From the NCBI GenBank assembly GCA_036275295.1, contig DASUEB010000025.1:39150-103149 (forward strand): a stretch of 64,000 nucleotides of DNA, given 5' to 3'. Positions 16,211 through 24,235 of this stretch are shown here, piece by piece. Origin of the DNA: DASUEB01 sp036275295 (GTDB lineage: Bacteria; Bacteroidota; Bacteroidia; Flavobacteriales_D; Luteibaculaceae). The notes under the pieces were generated by a model that was not told where the DNA came from, did not search any database, and was given only the letters and a program-made list of their open reading frames with translations. The position numbers and the translations under genes are program-made. Within the stretch, counting starts at the first letter, position 1, and each line of letters opens with the position of its first letter.

Positions 16211-17566
16211 ATGAAATTGTTGGTATCCATATTATGGCTTTTCACAAGTACATGCGCATGGGCAAGCCCTCGCTACCAATTACACGTCAACCCTCTAGAC
16301 TGCCCTGATTACGCCCAAACTCTTTCAGAAGTTTTGACCTATTTTAATCAACAACGTTGCCCGTTGGAAATCACAGTGGTAAGCTTACACAAGAAGATGG
16401 CAAGGCAGCAACTTCAGAGCATTGTCCAAGGTCAATGGACAGAATCACCATACATAACAGTACGTTCAACCGTAAAGGACTTAAACAGGCCAAATGCTGG
16501 TTACTCAAGACTGTTGATTAGCTTCAACGGTGACACGCTATATCACGCAGCCCTGTCTGATGTAAGACTTGAAGAGATTCAACCCTTGATTCGCCAGCCA
16601 CTTTCTGTCGTCAAAATCAGTGAAAATCCGCTTCATCCAAAAGTAAAGCAAGTGTTAAACCCCATTAATCAGCAATACACTCAATTGGATTCGATCAAGA
16701 TATTTTACAGTAGTCTTTATCGCACCTTCACCACAGCACACGGTGATTCAGTGTACAAAACATGGGATTATCTCGATTCATTCAAGCAACTGCTAAAAAA
16801 CTCGGGCAGAATGGGCACCATCCGACTGGATCGGCCATTTATAACTGCGCAAGGTATTTTTCTGAGTATCACCATGCAAAAAGAAATCAAAGAGCAGTAT
16901 CTTGGTTTCATTGACAAAAACAACCTTGGAAAGCTTCAAGCCATCTGGAAATTATCCAATCCCGACAGCATTTATCCGTTGACCGACCTCTCGTTTTACG
17001 TTAGTGGAGAACATTTGTACACTGCACTCCTACAAAGCGGCAACGACTCACTCGTGCGAGCACAAAAAGAGGATTTCCGAATCTTAGGAAAGTTCACTTT
17101 CACAAATAACCAACTCAAGCTTGATGGTTTCACGGAAGAACGGCTGCATCCTTATTTTGTAGAGAACAATTTGGGTATATACAACTCATTTCCGATTTTC
17201 CCAACCTCCACCGACAGTGAGTATACCTACGGATTCACCTATTACCCGGCGATTTTTAACAAGGGGGGATATCAACTTTATGATCAGGCCTACCTCGATA
17301 GAATTAATTTGCGAGCACGGAAGCTAAAATTCAGGCCCTATAAATGTTTGGCTATCCACAAGGAAGGCAGTGATGTGTGGATCATTGCTAAGATCCGGTC
17401 AGTCGATTACCTAATTTGGATGCATAACGGATTGGTGATAGATCGAATAAAACTCGCCAGACACCGCGATCTGACCACTTACTCCATGAATTCGAAACAA
17501 ATCCTTGTTTTCATTGGTAGAGTAATCGGATCCCCTCGAACTGAGACCTACTCATACCGCAATTGA
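16211..17566 (+). CDS. Exported protein of unknown function
   Basis: 451 residues from the chosen start MKLLVSILWLF, which gives a clean signal peptide (about 1-19, ending AWA-SPRY); a longer frame from 16157 would bury it. I recognise no domain. The mature part is mixed alpha/beta with many Tyr, Phe and Asn, with stretches such as TYGFTYYPAIFNKGGYQ and VWIIAKIRSVDYLIWMHNG that suggest beta-propeller or beta-sheet repeats. No sorting domain is seen at the end. It is AT-richer than its neighbours and lies between an AT-rich stretch and a repeat region next to tRNA-Ser, so it may have been acquired. Confidence 0.7.
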   Translation: MKLLVSILWLFTSTCAWASPRYQLHVNPLDCPDYAQTLSEVLTYFNQQRCPLEITVVSLHKKMARQQLQSIVQGQWTESPYITVRSTVKDLNRPNAGYSRLLISFNGDTLYHAALSDVRLEEIQPLIRQPLSVVKISENPLHPKVKQVLNPINQQYTQLDSIKIFYSSLYRTFTTAHGDSVYKTWDYLDSFKQLLKNSGRMGTIRLDRPFITAQGIFLSITMQKEIKEQYLGFIDKNNLGKLQAIWKLSNPDSIYPLTDLSFYVSGEHLYTALLQSGNDSLVRAQKEDFRILGKFTFTNNQLKLDGFTEERLHPYFVENNLGIYNSFPIFPTSTDSEYTYGFTYYPAIFNKGGYQLYDQAYLDRINLRARKLKFRPYKCLAIHKEGSDVWIIAKIRSVDYLIWMHNGLVIDRIKLARHRDLTTYSMNSKQILVFIGRVIGSPRTETYSYRN

Positions 17567-17652
17567 GGTAAGAGAGATAAAAACAATTACTTGATAGCTT
17601 AATCTGGTAATTTTAGGTGGATGAGTTTCACTGGCGCGGCTGTTATAAGCCG

Positions 17653-17794
17653 CTTCGGCGAACAAGGCCCGCCATCGCTTCTCGACTGCGTCTCATAGCT
17701 TCGTTAAACCCAAATCTGTTATCTTACAATACATGTAACACCCCTTGCAGTGCGGACCTGTCCGCCGTAGCCCGTGGTTAGGAGTTTAAACGAG
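17653..17794 (+). repeat. Intergenic repeat module, copy 1
   Basis: A 142-bp unit repeated at 17881-18022 (shift 228) with about nine differences. It begins CTTCGGCGAACAAGG, contains CTTCTCGACTGCGTCTC, and ends TAGGAGTTTAAACGAG. Inside is the palindrome GCGGACCTGTCCGC (17752-17765). Confidence 0.9.
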
Positions 17795-17880
17795 TTTTGA
17801 TATGACAAGTTCACCTTCGCGGCTTGAAAAGCCGCTTCGGCGAGCAAGGCTCACCTTCGCTTCTCGACTGCGTCTCGAAG

Positions 17881-18022
17881 CTTCGGCGAGCAAGGCCCGG
17901 CTTCGCTTCTCGATTGCGTCTCGAAGCTTCGTTAAACCCAAATCTGTTATCTTACAATACATGTAATACCCCTTGCAGTGCGGACGTGTCCGCCGTAGCC
18001 CGTGGTTAGGAGTTTAAATGAG
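17881..18022 (+). repeat. Intergenic repeat module, copy 2
   Basis: Second copy of the 142-bp unit. The internal palindrome is kept as GCGGACGTGTCCGC (17980-17993): the arms are unchanged while a loop base differs, which points to selection or activity at the hairpin level. Confidence 0.9.
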
Positions 18023-18084
18023 GCTTGGTATCATAAGCCCGCCTTCGCTTCTCGACTGCGTCTCGAAGCTTCGGCGGGCGAAGG

Positions 18085-18172
18085 CGGAGAGAGGGGGATT
18101 CGAACCCCCGATACCCTTTTGAGGTATACACACTTTCCAGGCGTGCTCCTTCAACCACTCGGACACCTCTCC
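18085..18172 (-). tRNA. tRNA-Ser (anticodon GGA)
   Basis: 88 nt reading GGAGAGGTGTCCGAGTGG from 18172. The acceptor stem is complete with a G-U at its base, the anticodon loop is CTGGAAA in a CACGC/GTGTG stem, a long variable arm (class II) follows, and the T-arm has GGTTCGAATCC. The CCA end is not encoded. It reads UCC and UCU codons. Confidence 0.96.
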
Positions 18173-18200
18173 TTAACGATGGCGAAAATAATCATTTCGG

Positions 18201-19229
18201 CTATGCCAAACCCAATTCACCGGCACGATCTGTTTCAAAAGCCACTTTGAGCTCATCCCCTTGATACCCTTTACCCGCTAAATACATCCATTTAGTCAAC
18301 GCCGCTTCGGTGGTCATATCACCGCCACTAATTACCCCCATGGCCAATAACTCCCTGCTGGTCTCGTATTTACCCATCATCACCCCACCACCGTAACATT
18401 GCGTTACATTGATGACCGTGCCGCCCTGACGCAAGTATCCCTGCAATGCCGCCAAAAACCTAGGCTCTGTCATGGCATTGCCAGCGCCAAACGACTCCAG
18501 TAACAGTGCACGTACTTTACCCGCCCTTACCACTGTCTCCAGTAAATCCATAGGCATGCCGGGAAACAGTTTGATAATAAAGAGATCGGTTGCCAACTGC
18601 CGCTGAACCTTCAGCTCACCCGCGCGAACAGGCAGAATAAATCGATCGTGATACTGAATGGTGATACCTGCTTCGGCTAAATTGGGGTAGTTCGGACTGT
18701 GAAAAGCATCAAAATGCTCTGAGTTGTATTTCCGCGTCCGATTGCCGCGCATGAGTCGCGACTCAAAGTAAATCGCCACCTCCGGAACCTGCGGACTGCC
18801 ATCGGCCCTCTTCGTGCCCGCTATTTCGATGGCGGTTACCAAATTCTCCTTGCCATCGGTGCGCAACATGCCAATGGGCAATTGAGAACCCGTGATAATT
18901 ACCGGTTTGTTCAGATTCTCGAGCATGAAACTCAACGCCGATGCAGTATATGCCATGGTATCGGTGCCATGTAATATCACAAATCCATCAAATCGATGGT
19001 AATTTTCTTGGATCCAATCGGCCAACAAAACCCAGTGCCGAGCATTCATATCGGAACTATCGATAGGCACATCAAACGACCTAACCTCGAGGTGCAGGTC
19101 GAATTTCAGCAACTCCGGTATTTGCGCGGAGAGCTGATCGAAATTCAGGGGCATCAAGGCGCCTGTTACCGGATCTTCGGCCATGCCGATGGTGCCTCCG
19201 GTGTAAATAATCAGTACACTCGAATTCAC
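18201..19229 (-). CDS. ansA: Type I (cytoplasmic) L-asparaginase
   Basis: 342 residues, no signal peptide. The two asparaginase threonine motifs are present: TGGTIG at about 11-16 and HGTDTM near 93; a Lys in the DGKENL segment (near 125) completes the active site. It hydrolyses asparagine to aspartate and ammonia. The frame starts with GTG at 19229, four bases after the stop of the 144-residue gene, as the last gene of the tatD operon. Confidence 0.94.
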   Translation of the reverse strand: MNSSVLIIYTGGTIGMAEDPVTGALMPLNFDQLSAQIPELLKFDLHLEVRSFDVPIDSSDMNARHWVLLADWIQENYHRFDGFVILHGTDTMAYTASALSFMLENLNKPVIITGSQLPIGMLRTDGKENLVTAIEIAGTKRADGSPQVPEVAIYFESRLMRGNRTRKYNSEHFDAFHSPNYPNLAEAGITIQYHDRFILPVRAGELKVQRQLATDLFIIKLFPGMPMDLLETVVRAGKVRALLLESFGAGNAMTEPRFLAALQGYLRQGGTVINVTQCYGGGVMMGKYETSRELLAMGVISGGDMTTEAALTKWMYLAGKGYQGDELKVAFETDRAGELGLA

Positions 19230-19233
19230 CCGA

Positions 19234-19668
19234 CTATAAATTCAATTCGTTGTCTATAAATGCCTTAGCATCGGCGTCGCCGCGCATTTCTAACCAGATC
19301 TCGCTTTGATCGCCACTGATGCTGAGGTTGTAAACAAAGAAATCGCAGCAACGCCGCTCGCTGGCCACAAAATCAACCAACTTCACCAAGGTGCTATCAT
19401 CGCCCTTAAATCGAAACGCATAACCGTCATCAAGTGATTTTTTCTCCTGCATCGCCTGCTTGAGCCAAGGGAGCACGCGCTCTTTTCGCTCCTGCATTTC
19501 TTTGGGAGGCAGCTTGCAACTGGCTTCGGTTGATTTATTCTTGGCCATACAAGCTACCCCACAAGCTTCGGCATTCGCCTCATCTGCACCGCGGTAGTCT
19601 AAGGCCAATACCAACACAGCTGCTGCAGTGAACAGGGCCAACAAGCCGATTACAATGATTTTTTTCAT
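19234..19668 (-). CDS. Small membrane-anchored or exported protein with a vicinal-Cys motif
   Basis: 144 residues. An N-terminal hydrophobic segment (4-24) is a signal anchor or signal peptide. The mature part has Cys near 37, 41 and 52, and the segment FVASERRCCDFFVYNLSI near 108-125. The ERxCCxF pattern resembles small proteins encoded with heavy-metal resistance genes, so metal binding is possible, though no metal genes are nearby. Its ATG overlaps the tatD stop (ATGA) and ansA follows four bases later. Confidence 0.7.
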   Translation of the reverse strand: MKKIIVIGLLALFTAAAVLVLALDYRGADEANAEACGVACMAKNKSTEASCKLPPKEMQERKERVLPWLKQAMQEKKSLDDGYAFRFKGDDSTLVKLVDFVASERRCCDFFVYNLSISGDQSEIWLEMRGDADAKAFIDNELNL

Positions 19669-20438
19669 GTTAGCCTAAATAAGTTAACGGCATTCTCGCT
19701 GGTGAGGCGAACAACCTCCTCAATGCTAATTTCGTGAATTTCAGCGAGCTTTTGGGCTATCAAAGCCAAGTATTTTGGTTCGTTGCGCTTTCCGCGGTGT
19801 GGAGTAGGGGCCAGATATGGCGCGTCGGTTTCCAAGACCAATCGGCTGATTGGCAAATCGTTGACCACTGCTTCGAGACCCGATTTTTTAAACGTCAGCA
19901 CTCCGCCCAAACCGAGGTAAAAATTAGGGTAGCTGAGTGCCTTTTGCGCTTGAGATGCGTCGCCGCTAAAACAGTGAAACACCCCGCGCAATCGCGAATC
20001 GGCCGCGCGATCCATCACCTCAAAAACCTCGTCGAACGCATTTCGCACGTGAATGGCCACGGGAAGATCGAATTCAACCGCCCATCGCAGCTGCTTTTCA
20101 AAAGCCACCTGCTGAAGCGGTAAGGTGTCTTGCTCCCAGTACAAATCGATTCCAATCTCGCCCACCGCAATGTACTTGCCCGTGCTCAATTCGCTGTACA
20201 CCCTGTCGAGGTAACTCATGGTATCCGCCTTGACATAACAGGGATGCAAGCCCATCATAGGAGCAAACAACTGCGGATCTTTTTCGCAGAGCTCCCACAT
20301 CCTGCCTTCGCTATCGGCGTCAATATTGGGCAATAAAATCTTGCCCACCGCAGCCTCTCGGGCCTCCTGCACTACCCTTTCTCTGTCTGCATCAAATTCC
20401 TCAGCATAGAGATGACAATGCGTATCAATCAACATCAT
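19665..20438 (-). CDS. tatD: TatD family metal-dependent hydrolase
   Basis: 257 residues. Metal ligands are seen in IDTHCHL (near 5), GEIGIDLYWE (Glu near 93), the His of VAIHVRNA (near 128), HCFSG (near 154) and the Asp of ETDAPYLAP (near 203). TatD proteins are 3'-5' DNA exonucleases or deoxyribonucleases. It heads the operon tatD - small Cys protein - ansA. The -7 box TACCTTTG ends only 5 bp before the ATG, so the mRNA may be nearly leaderless; a second ATG follows directly. Confidence 0.93.
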   Translation of the reverse strand: MMLIDTHCHLYAEEFDADRERVVQEAREAAVGKILLPNIDADSEGRMWELCEKDPQLFAPMMGLHPCYVKADTMSYLDRVYSELSTGKYIAVGEIGIDLYWEQDTLPLQQVAFEKQLRWAVEFDLPVAIHVRNAFDEVFEVMDRAADSRLRGVFHCFSGDASQAQKALSYPNFYLGLGGVLTFKKSGLEAVVNDLPISRLVLETDAPYLAPTPHRGKRNEPKYLALIAQKLAEIHEISIEEVVRLTSENAVNLFRLT

Positions 20439-20442
20439 GCCG

Positions 20443-20450
20443 CAAAGGTA
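20443..20450 (-). promoter_or_regulatory. -7 promoter box of tatD
   Basis: TACCTTTG on the minus strand, followed by CGGC and the ATG. It overlaps the upstream part of the divergent GT9 promoter. Confidence 0.65.
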
Positions 20451-20454
20451 GTTC

Positions 20455-20483
20455 TTGAGCCAATTTGAAATGAATTACCTTTG
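20455..20483 (+). promoter_or_regulatory. Promoter of the GT9 gene
   Basis: TTG (20455-20457), 18 nt, TACCTTTG (20476-20483). The only in-frame upstream ATG (20470) precedes the expected transcription start, so a downstream TTG must serve as start codon. Confidence 0.65.
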
Positions 20484-20499
20484 CGCCAAAATTCAGGTA

Positions 20500-21483
20500 T
20501 TGAAAAAAATCCTCATCATCCGCTTCAGTTCCATCGGCGATATCGTGTTGACCAGTCCTGTGGTGCGATGCATTCGTCAATCGGGCGATGTTGAAATTCA
20601 CTTTCTTACCAAGACGGCCTTTGCCAGCATTGCCGAGAACAATCCGCTCATCGACCGCGTTCATCGCATGGAACACTCGATCGACGAATGTTTGCCCGCC
20701 CTGCAGCAGGAACAATTCGATTTCGTGGTTGATTTGCAGAACAACCTCCGCTCTTTTCGGGTGCGCAAAAAACTGGACCGACCCTCTTCGACCTTCCCCA
20801 AATTGAATGTTAGGAAGTGGCTTTACGTCAACCTAAAACGCGACGTAATGCCGAAAACCCATATCGTCGACCGCTATTTTAAGGCGGTTGAGCCCCTGGG
20901 CATTTCCAACGACGGGCAAGGACTGGATTTCTTTATTTCGGTGAAAGACCGCGTAGTTCCTGAACTAACCTTCGGTTGGCCAAAAGAGCATTATATTGCC
21001 TTGGTTGTAGGCGCGGCCCACTTCACCAAGCGCATCCCGCTTCAGAAACTGATGGAAATTTGCGAACGCATACACATGCCTATCGTTGCGCTGGGAGGAA
21101 AGGACGACGCTTTAGTGGGAGAACGTTTAGCAGCCGCTTTTCCCGGTAAGGTGCACAATGCATGTGGCAAATGTACCCTTGATCAGAGCGCATCGGTCAT
21201 CAAACACGCCAAGCACGTGATCACCCCCGATACCGGATTGATGCACATAGCAGCTGCGTTTCAACGACCCATCACCGTGGTCTGGGGCAACACAACTCCG
21301 CAGCTCGGCATGTATCCCTACCAAACGGAGACGCCATGGACCAGTGCCGAAGTGAAAGACCTGGGCTGCCGACCTTGTTCAAAAATTGGATTTAATCGCT
21401 GTCCAAAAGGGCATTTTAAATGCATGAACCTTCAAGACGCCCAATCCATTGCCGCATCCATCGATTCGCAGGCAATTTCATAA
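20500..21483 (+). CDS. Glycosyltransferase family 9 (heptosyltransferase-like)
   Basis: 327 residues from the TTG at 20500. The N-terminus LKKILIIRFSSIGDIVLTSPV is the classic GT9 opening (IRxxxxGDxVLxTP). The donor-site region HVITPDTGLMHIAAAFQRPITVVWGNTTPQ near 240-270 matches heptosyltransferases. It adds a sugar, probably a heptose or similar, during lipopolysaccharide core assembly on the cytoplasmic face. A C-terminal CRPCSKIGFNRCPKGHFKCM cluster of five Cys could bind a metal and is common in these relatives. The start is set by the promoter box at 20476-20483, which rules out the more upstream ATG. Confidence 0.9.
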   Translation: MKKILIIRFSSIGDIVLTSPVVRCIRQSGDVEIHFLTKTAFASIAENNPLIDRVHRMEHSIDECLPALQQEQFDFVVDLQNNLRSFRVRKKLDRPSSTFPKLNVRKWLYVNLKRDVMPKTHIVDRYFKAVEPLGISNDGQGLDFFISVKDRVVPELTFGWPKEHYIALVVGAAHFTKRIPLQKLMEICERIHMPIVALGGKDDALVGERLAAAFPGKVHNACGKCTLDQSASVIKHAKHVITPDTGLMHIAAAFQRPITVVWGNTTPQLGMYPYQTETPWTSAEVKDLGCRPCSKIGFNRCPKGHFKCMNLQDAQSIAASIDSQAIS

Positions 21484-21510
21484 AGCAGAGCATAGGGCAA
21501 TGATGGGGTG

Positions 21511-22023
21511 TTAGGGCAAGAACAAAGCCTTTAACTCCGTAGCCTCACTGGGATTCATCTTGCCTGCCAAAATTAAACTCAGCTGTTTCCTGCGCAAGGC
21601 GCCGTTGTAGCGCTTGATTTCTTCCTCCGTCTCGGGTTTCAGCTCGGGCACCTCAATGGGACTTCCATACTGATCTACTGCCACAAACGTGTAGATCGCT
21701 TCGTTGCACTTCTGGCGCTTTCCGGTGGCAAAATGTTCTACATACACATCGAGAAACACCTCCATCGATGAGGTAAAGGCACGACTCACTTTGGCTTCAA
21801 CCGTTACAATATCTCCTAGGCGAATGGGTTTGTCGAACGACACATTATTAACCGATGCCGTCACCACAACCCGTCCACAATGCCGGGTGGCTGAAATGGC
21901 GGCGGCGTTGTCCATCCAGGCCAACAATTCGCCTCCAAACAAATTCCCCAACGTATTGGTCTCATTAGGAAGTACAATTCGGGTGGTGGTTACCAAGCTA
22001 TCTTTTGCAAAACGGGCCCTCAT
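21511..22023 (-). CDS. Acyl-CoA thioesterase, hot-dog fold (YciA/BACH type)
   Basis: 170 residues. The active-site helix segment NTLGNLFGGELLAWMDNAAAI (N and D positions as in acyl-CoA hydrolases) is at about 22-42, followed by SFDKPIRLGDIVTVEAKV. The C-terminal 35 residues are a charged tail. It cleaves acyl-CoA; chain preference unknown. The start at 22023 follows a -7 box at 22049-22042; a longer frame from 22065 would cross that box. Confidence 0.88.
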   Translation of the reverse strand: MRARFAKDSLVTTTRIVLPNETNTLGNLFGGELLAWMDNAAAISATRHCGRVVVTASVNNVSFDKPIRLGDIVTVEAKVSRAFTSSMEVFLDVYVEHFATGKRQKCNEAIYTFVAVDQYGSPIEVPELKPETEEEIKRYNGALRRKQLSLILAGKMNPSEATELKALFLP

Positions 22024-22041
22024 AGCGATGTGATTGAGGGG

Positions 22042-22049
22042 CAAAGATA
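22042..22049 (-). promoter_or_regulatory. -7 promoter box of the thioesterase gene
   Basis: TATCTTTG on the minus strand, 18 nt before the ATG at 22023. Confidence 0.55.
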
Positions 22050-22138
22050 AGGCAAGCCACAGCAATTATTTCTGTGTTTACCGAAATCTTTAGTATCATT
22101 ACCTCAGTAAATACCCCGTAGAATAATTTTTTTTACCA

Positions 22139-22705
22139 ATGACCCCCGATTATTTTTACATTAAAGCCCTGCACATCATCTTCATGGTCTCCTGGTTTGC
22201 GGGGTTGTTTTACCTGCCTCGTTTGTTCATTTATCACGTAGAAGCGCAAGACAAAACCGCTGAGGTGAGATCTGCATTCAACGAGCAGTTTAAACTCATG
22301 CAGCGCCGGCTGTGGTATATCATTACTTGGCCCGCCGCCATTCTTACCTTTGTATTTGGATTTTGGATGCTGTATATCTATCCGGAATGGCTCACCGCTC
22401 CGTGGATGCACCTAAAATTGGGTCTGGTTTTTTTACTGGCCGTTTACCACTTGGCCTGCGGCCGACTGTTTTCCAAACATCAACGCGATGTTTTCCCCTA
22501 TTCGTCGTTTAAACTTCGTTTGTGGAATGAAGTGGCAACTTTGTTGCTCATTGCCATTGTATTTGTAGTCGTATTAAAAGACACCATCAGTTGGTTGTAC
22601 GGCATATTGGGCATCTTTATTATCGCTGGCGGACTCACTTTTGCGGTAGCGCGTTATAAAAAACGCCGTGAAAGGGCTGCTGCCCAAATGCAAAAAGGCG
22701 CCTGA
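22139..22705 (+). CDS. hemJ: Protoporphyrinogen oxidase HemJ-like protein
   Basis: 188 residues with four or five membrane spans. The opening YIKALHIIFMVSWFAGLFYLPRLF carries the conserved His and the WxAGLxYLPR motif of HemJ (UPF0093), and WMHLKLGLVFLL near 88 holds the conserved Lys. HemJ oxidises protoporphyrinogen IX in heme synthesis at the inner membrane. The stop codon lies in the loop of the hairpin that terminates the convergent gene. Confidence 0.88.
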   Translation: MTPDYFYIKALHIIFMVSWFAGLFYLPRLFIYHVEAQDKTAEVRSAFNEQFKLMQRRLWYIITWPAAILTFVFGFWMLYIYPEWLTAPWMHLKLGLVFLLAVYHLACGRLFSKHQRDVFPYSSFKLRLWNEVATLLLIAIVFVVVLKDTISWLYGILGIFIIAGGLTFAVARYKKRRERAAAQMQKGA

Positions 22706-22716
22706 GAGGCGCCTTT
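22694..22716 (-). terminator. Terminator of the HU-SPOR gene, inside the hemJ 3' end
   Basis: AAAGGCGCCT and AGGCGCCTTT form a perfect 10-bp stem with a 3-nt loop; the hemJ stop TGA spans stem and loop. The minus strand continues into five T, so it mainly serves the gene ending at 22738, but may act in both directions. Confidence 0.75.
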
Positions 22717-22737
22717 CCAGCATGGTTATGCGAATAA

Positions 22738-24201
22738 TTAATAATCTCTCAATTTTGCCGAAGGCACTGCAGTGCGAACATCGCGAAGGTATTTTTCGGC
22801 TTTGATCCGATCGCCACTTCGCGCCACACAAACTCCAAAACGACCGTCTTTGAATTGGATCACCGCCACGTTGTAACCCATGCGGGCATAGCGATCTGAA
22901 CTCTCCACGGCATCTTCAATCGCTCCAAATTCAGAAACTACAATCTGGAATTTCGAGTATATGCTCTCGTTGCTTCGAAAAGCCTTTCCACTTGCAATGA
23001 CTTCTTCAGACTCCGTTTTAGTGGGCTCTGTTTTTTTGGTTTCTACCGGTTTTACGGGTGTAGGAGTGGGGGTGGTTGTTTTAGGTGCGGTGTTGGCGGG
23101 AGTTTTACTAGCCGTGGTAGTCTTGTTATCGGCTGTTCCGCTGACCGGTTTGGTGGTCGTTGGTTTCGCAGTGCTGTTGTTTGCCAGTGCTTTTGAATCG
23201 GTGGTTGACTTGGCTGGTTCAGTCTTTTTCTGAACCACGGGAGTCTTGGTCGGTTCTGTTTTCTTTACCGGTTCAGCCACCTTCTTGGGCTCCTCCTTTT
23301 TGACAACCGCAGCAACTTTGGGTTTCTCCTCTTTTTTAGCAGGTACAGCAACCTCTTTCTTTTCTTCGGGAACCCCTGATTTGCTGTCTTTCACAAACTG
23401 ATCCAGTTGTGTGGCCTCGATATCGAGTCGATCGGGAGTATCAAAACTTTTCTGACCGTTGCGGGGCTGGTATACCTCGGCAACTGCGGTTTCGGCAGAT
23501 GGCTTGGCTTCGGCGGGCGCAGGTTCTTCCTTCTGTTCCTTTTTCAACCCAGCAGCTGCAAGAAGCTTATCGGCCATTTGTTTACCGGGATCGGTGAGTT
23601 TGAAAAATGCAAACGCACCACCGCCACCTAGCAGAAGCAAAACACTAATCCAAAGGACCAAGCGCGACTTCTTACGCTCTTTCTTCTCCTTTTTCTTCTT
23701 TTCTTTCTTGCCCTTTTTAGGCGCCATTTCCTCCTCTCCGAAAACCGGATCTGGAACTTGAATATCGGGATATTCGGGTTTGGCTCCCGTCAATTCAATA
23801 TCGGGTAATCCATAGCTTTGGGGCACAAAGTTTTGATCGGGATCTGGGAAAAAATTGAGGTTATCCAATCCATCGATGATGAATTTACCCAGCGAATCAA
23901 TAACCCATGGGTTTCCGCGGTGCAGGCGGTGATTGATTTCCTCAACAAATTCGGCTATGTGCTGACTTGCGGTTTCTTTGGATATGCGTTCTTGTCGGGC
24001 ATAGAATGTGCACAACACACCGTCGTCGGCTTTGTTCGTGGCGTCGTAGCTCACCTTGCGGCGGGGCGGGTAGATTACATTGTTCTTTGAATCTACCATT
24101 GCCGGAATATCGGTGGCGTTAAATGCACCAAAACCGGGTAACACTACCATATCGTGTGTTACCAGTAGCTCCTTGAGCGCTCGTTCTAATTTGTCTTCCA
24201 T
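22738..24201 (-). CDS. HU-like (CCDC81 type) and SPOR domain membrane protein
   Basis: 487 residues with a clear order of parts. Residues 1-120 are two HU/IHF-like modules of the CCDC81 type (LVTHDMVVLPGFGAF; NPWVIDSLGKFII). A Lys-rich stretch (162-180, KKGKKEKKKKEKK) precedes one membrane span (about 180-201). A Lys/Pro/Thr linker covers about 215-405. The C-terminal ~75 residues (YSKFQIVVSEFGAIEDA... to KLRDY) are a SPOR domain, which binds denuded peptidoglycan at division sites. The topology puts HU modules in the cytoplasm and SPOR in the periplasm, so the protein could link the chromosome or a cytoplasmic partner to the septum (inference). Confidence 0.9.
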   Translation of the reverse strand: MEDKLERALKELLVTHDMVVLPGFGAFNATDIPAMVDSKNNVIYPPRRKVSYDATNKADDGVLCTFYARQERISKETASQHIAEFVEEINHRLHRGNPWVIDSLGKFIIDGLDNLNFFPDPDQNFVPQSYGLPDIELTGAKPEYPDIQVPDPVFGEEEMAPKKGKKEKKKKEKKERKKSRLVLWISVLLLLGGGGAFAFFKLTDPGKQMADKLLAAAGLKKEQKEEPAPAEAKPSAETAVAEVYQPRNGQKSFDTPDRLDIEATQLDQFVKDSKSGVPEEKKEVAVPAKKEEKPKVAAVVKKEEPKKVAEPVKKTEPTKTPVVQKKTEPAKSTTDSKALANNSTAKPTTTKPVSGTADNKTTTASKTPANTAPKTTTPTPTPVKPVETKKTEPTKTESEEVIASGKAFRSNESIYSKFQIVVSEFGAIEDAVESSDRYARMGYNVAVIQFKDGRFGVCVARSGDRIKAEKYLRDVRTAVPSAKLRDY

Positions 24202-24235
24202 AGTGCGAATCGTCGGCCTAAGTTATGGATTTCCG

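Larger units (their letters stand above)
17567..18084. other. Repeat-rich intergenic region before tRNA-Ser
   Basis: About 520 bp filled by two copies of a 142-bp module (listed separately) and extra fragments of its first part at about 17831-17880 and 18041-18085. Two short open frames across it are by-products of the repeats. Confidence 0.7.

Noticed and set aside
18085..18172. Integrated element at tRNA-Ser
   Set aside because: No integrase and no duplicated tRNA end were seen; only repeats and an orphan gene lie nearby.
17824..18250. Short open frames with repeated SRLRLEAS peptides
   Set aside because: They are translations of the intergenic repeat units and one runs through tRNA-Ser; no start or family support.
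20455..20499. Upstream ATG starts for the GT9 gene
   Set aside because: They fall before or inside the -7 promoter box at 20476-20483, ahead of the expected transcription start.
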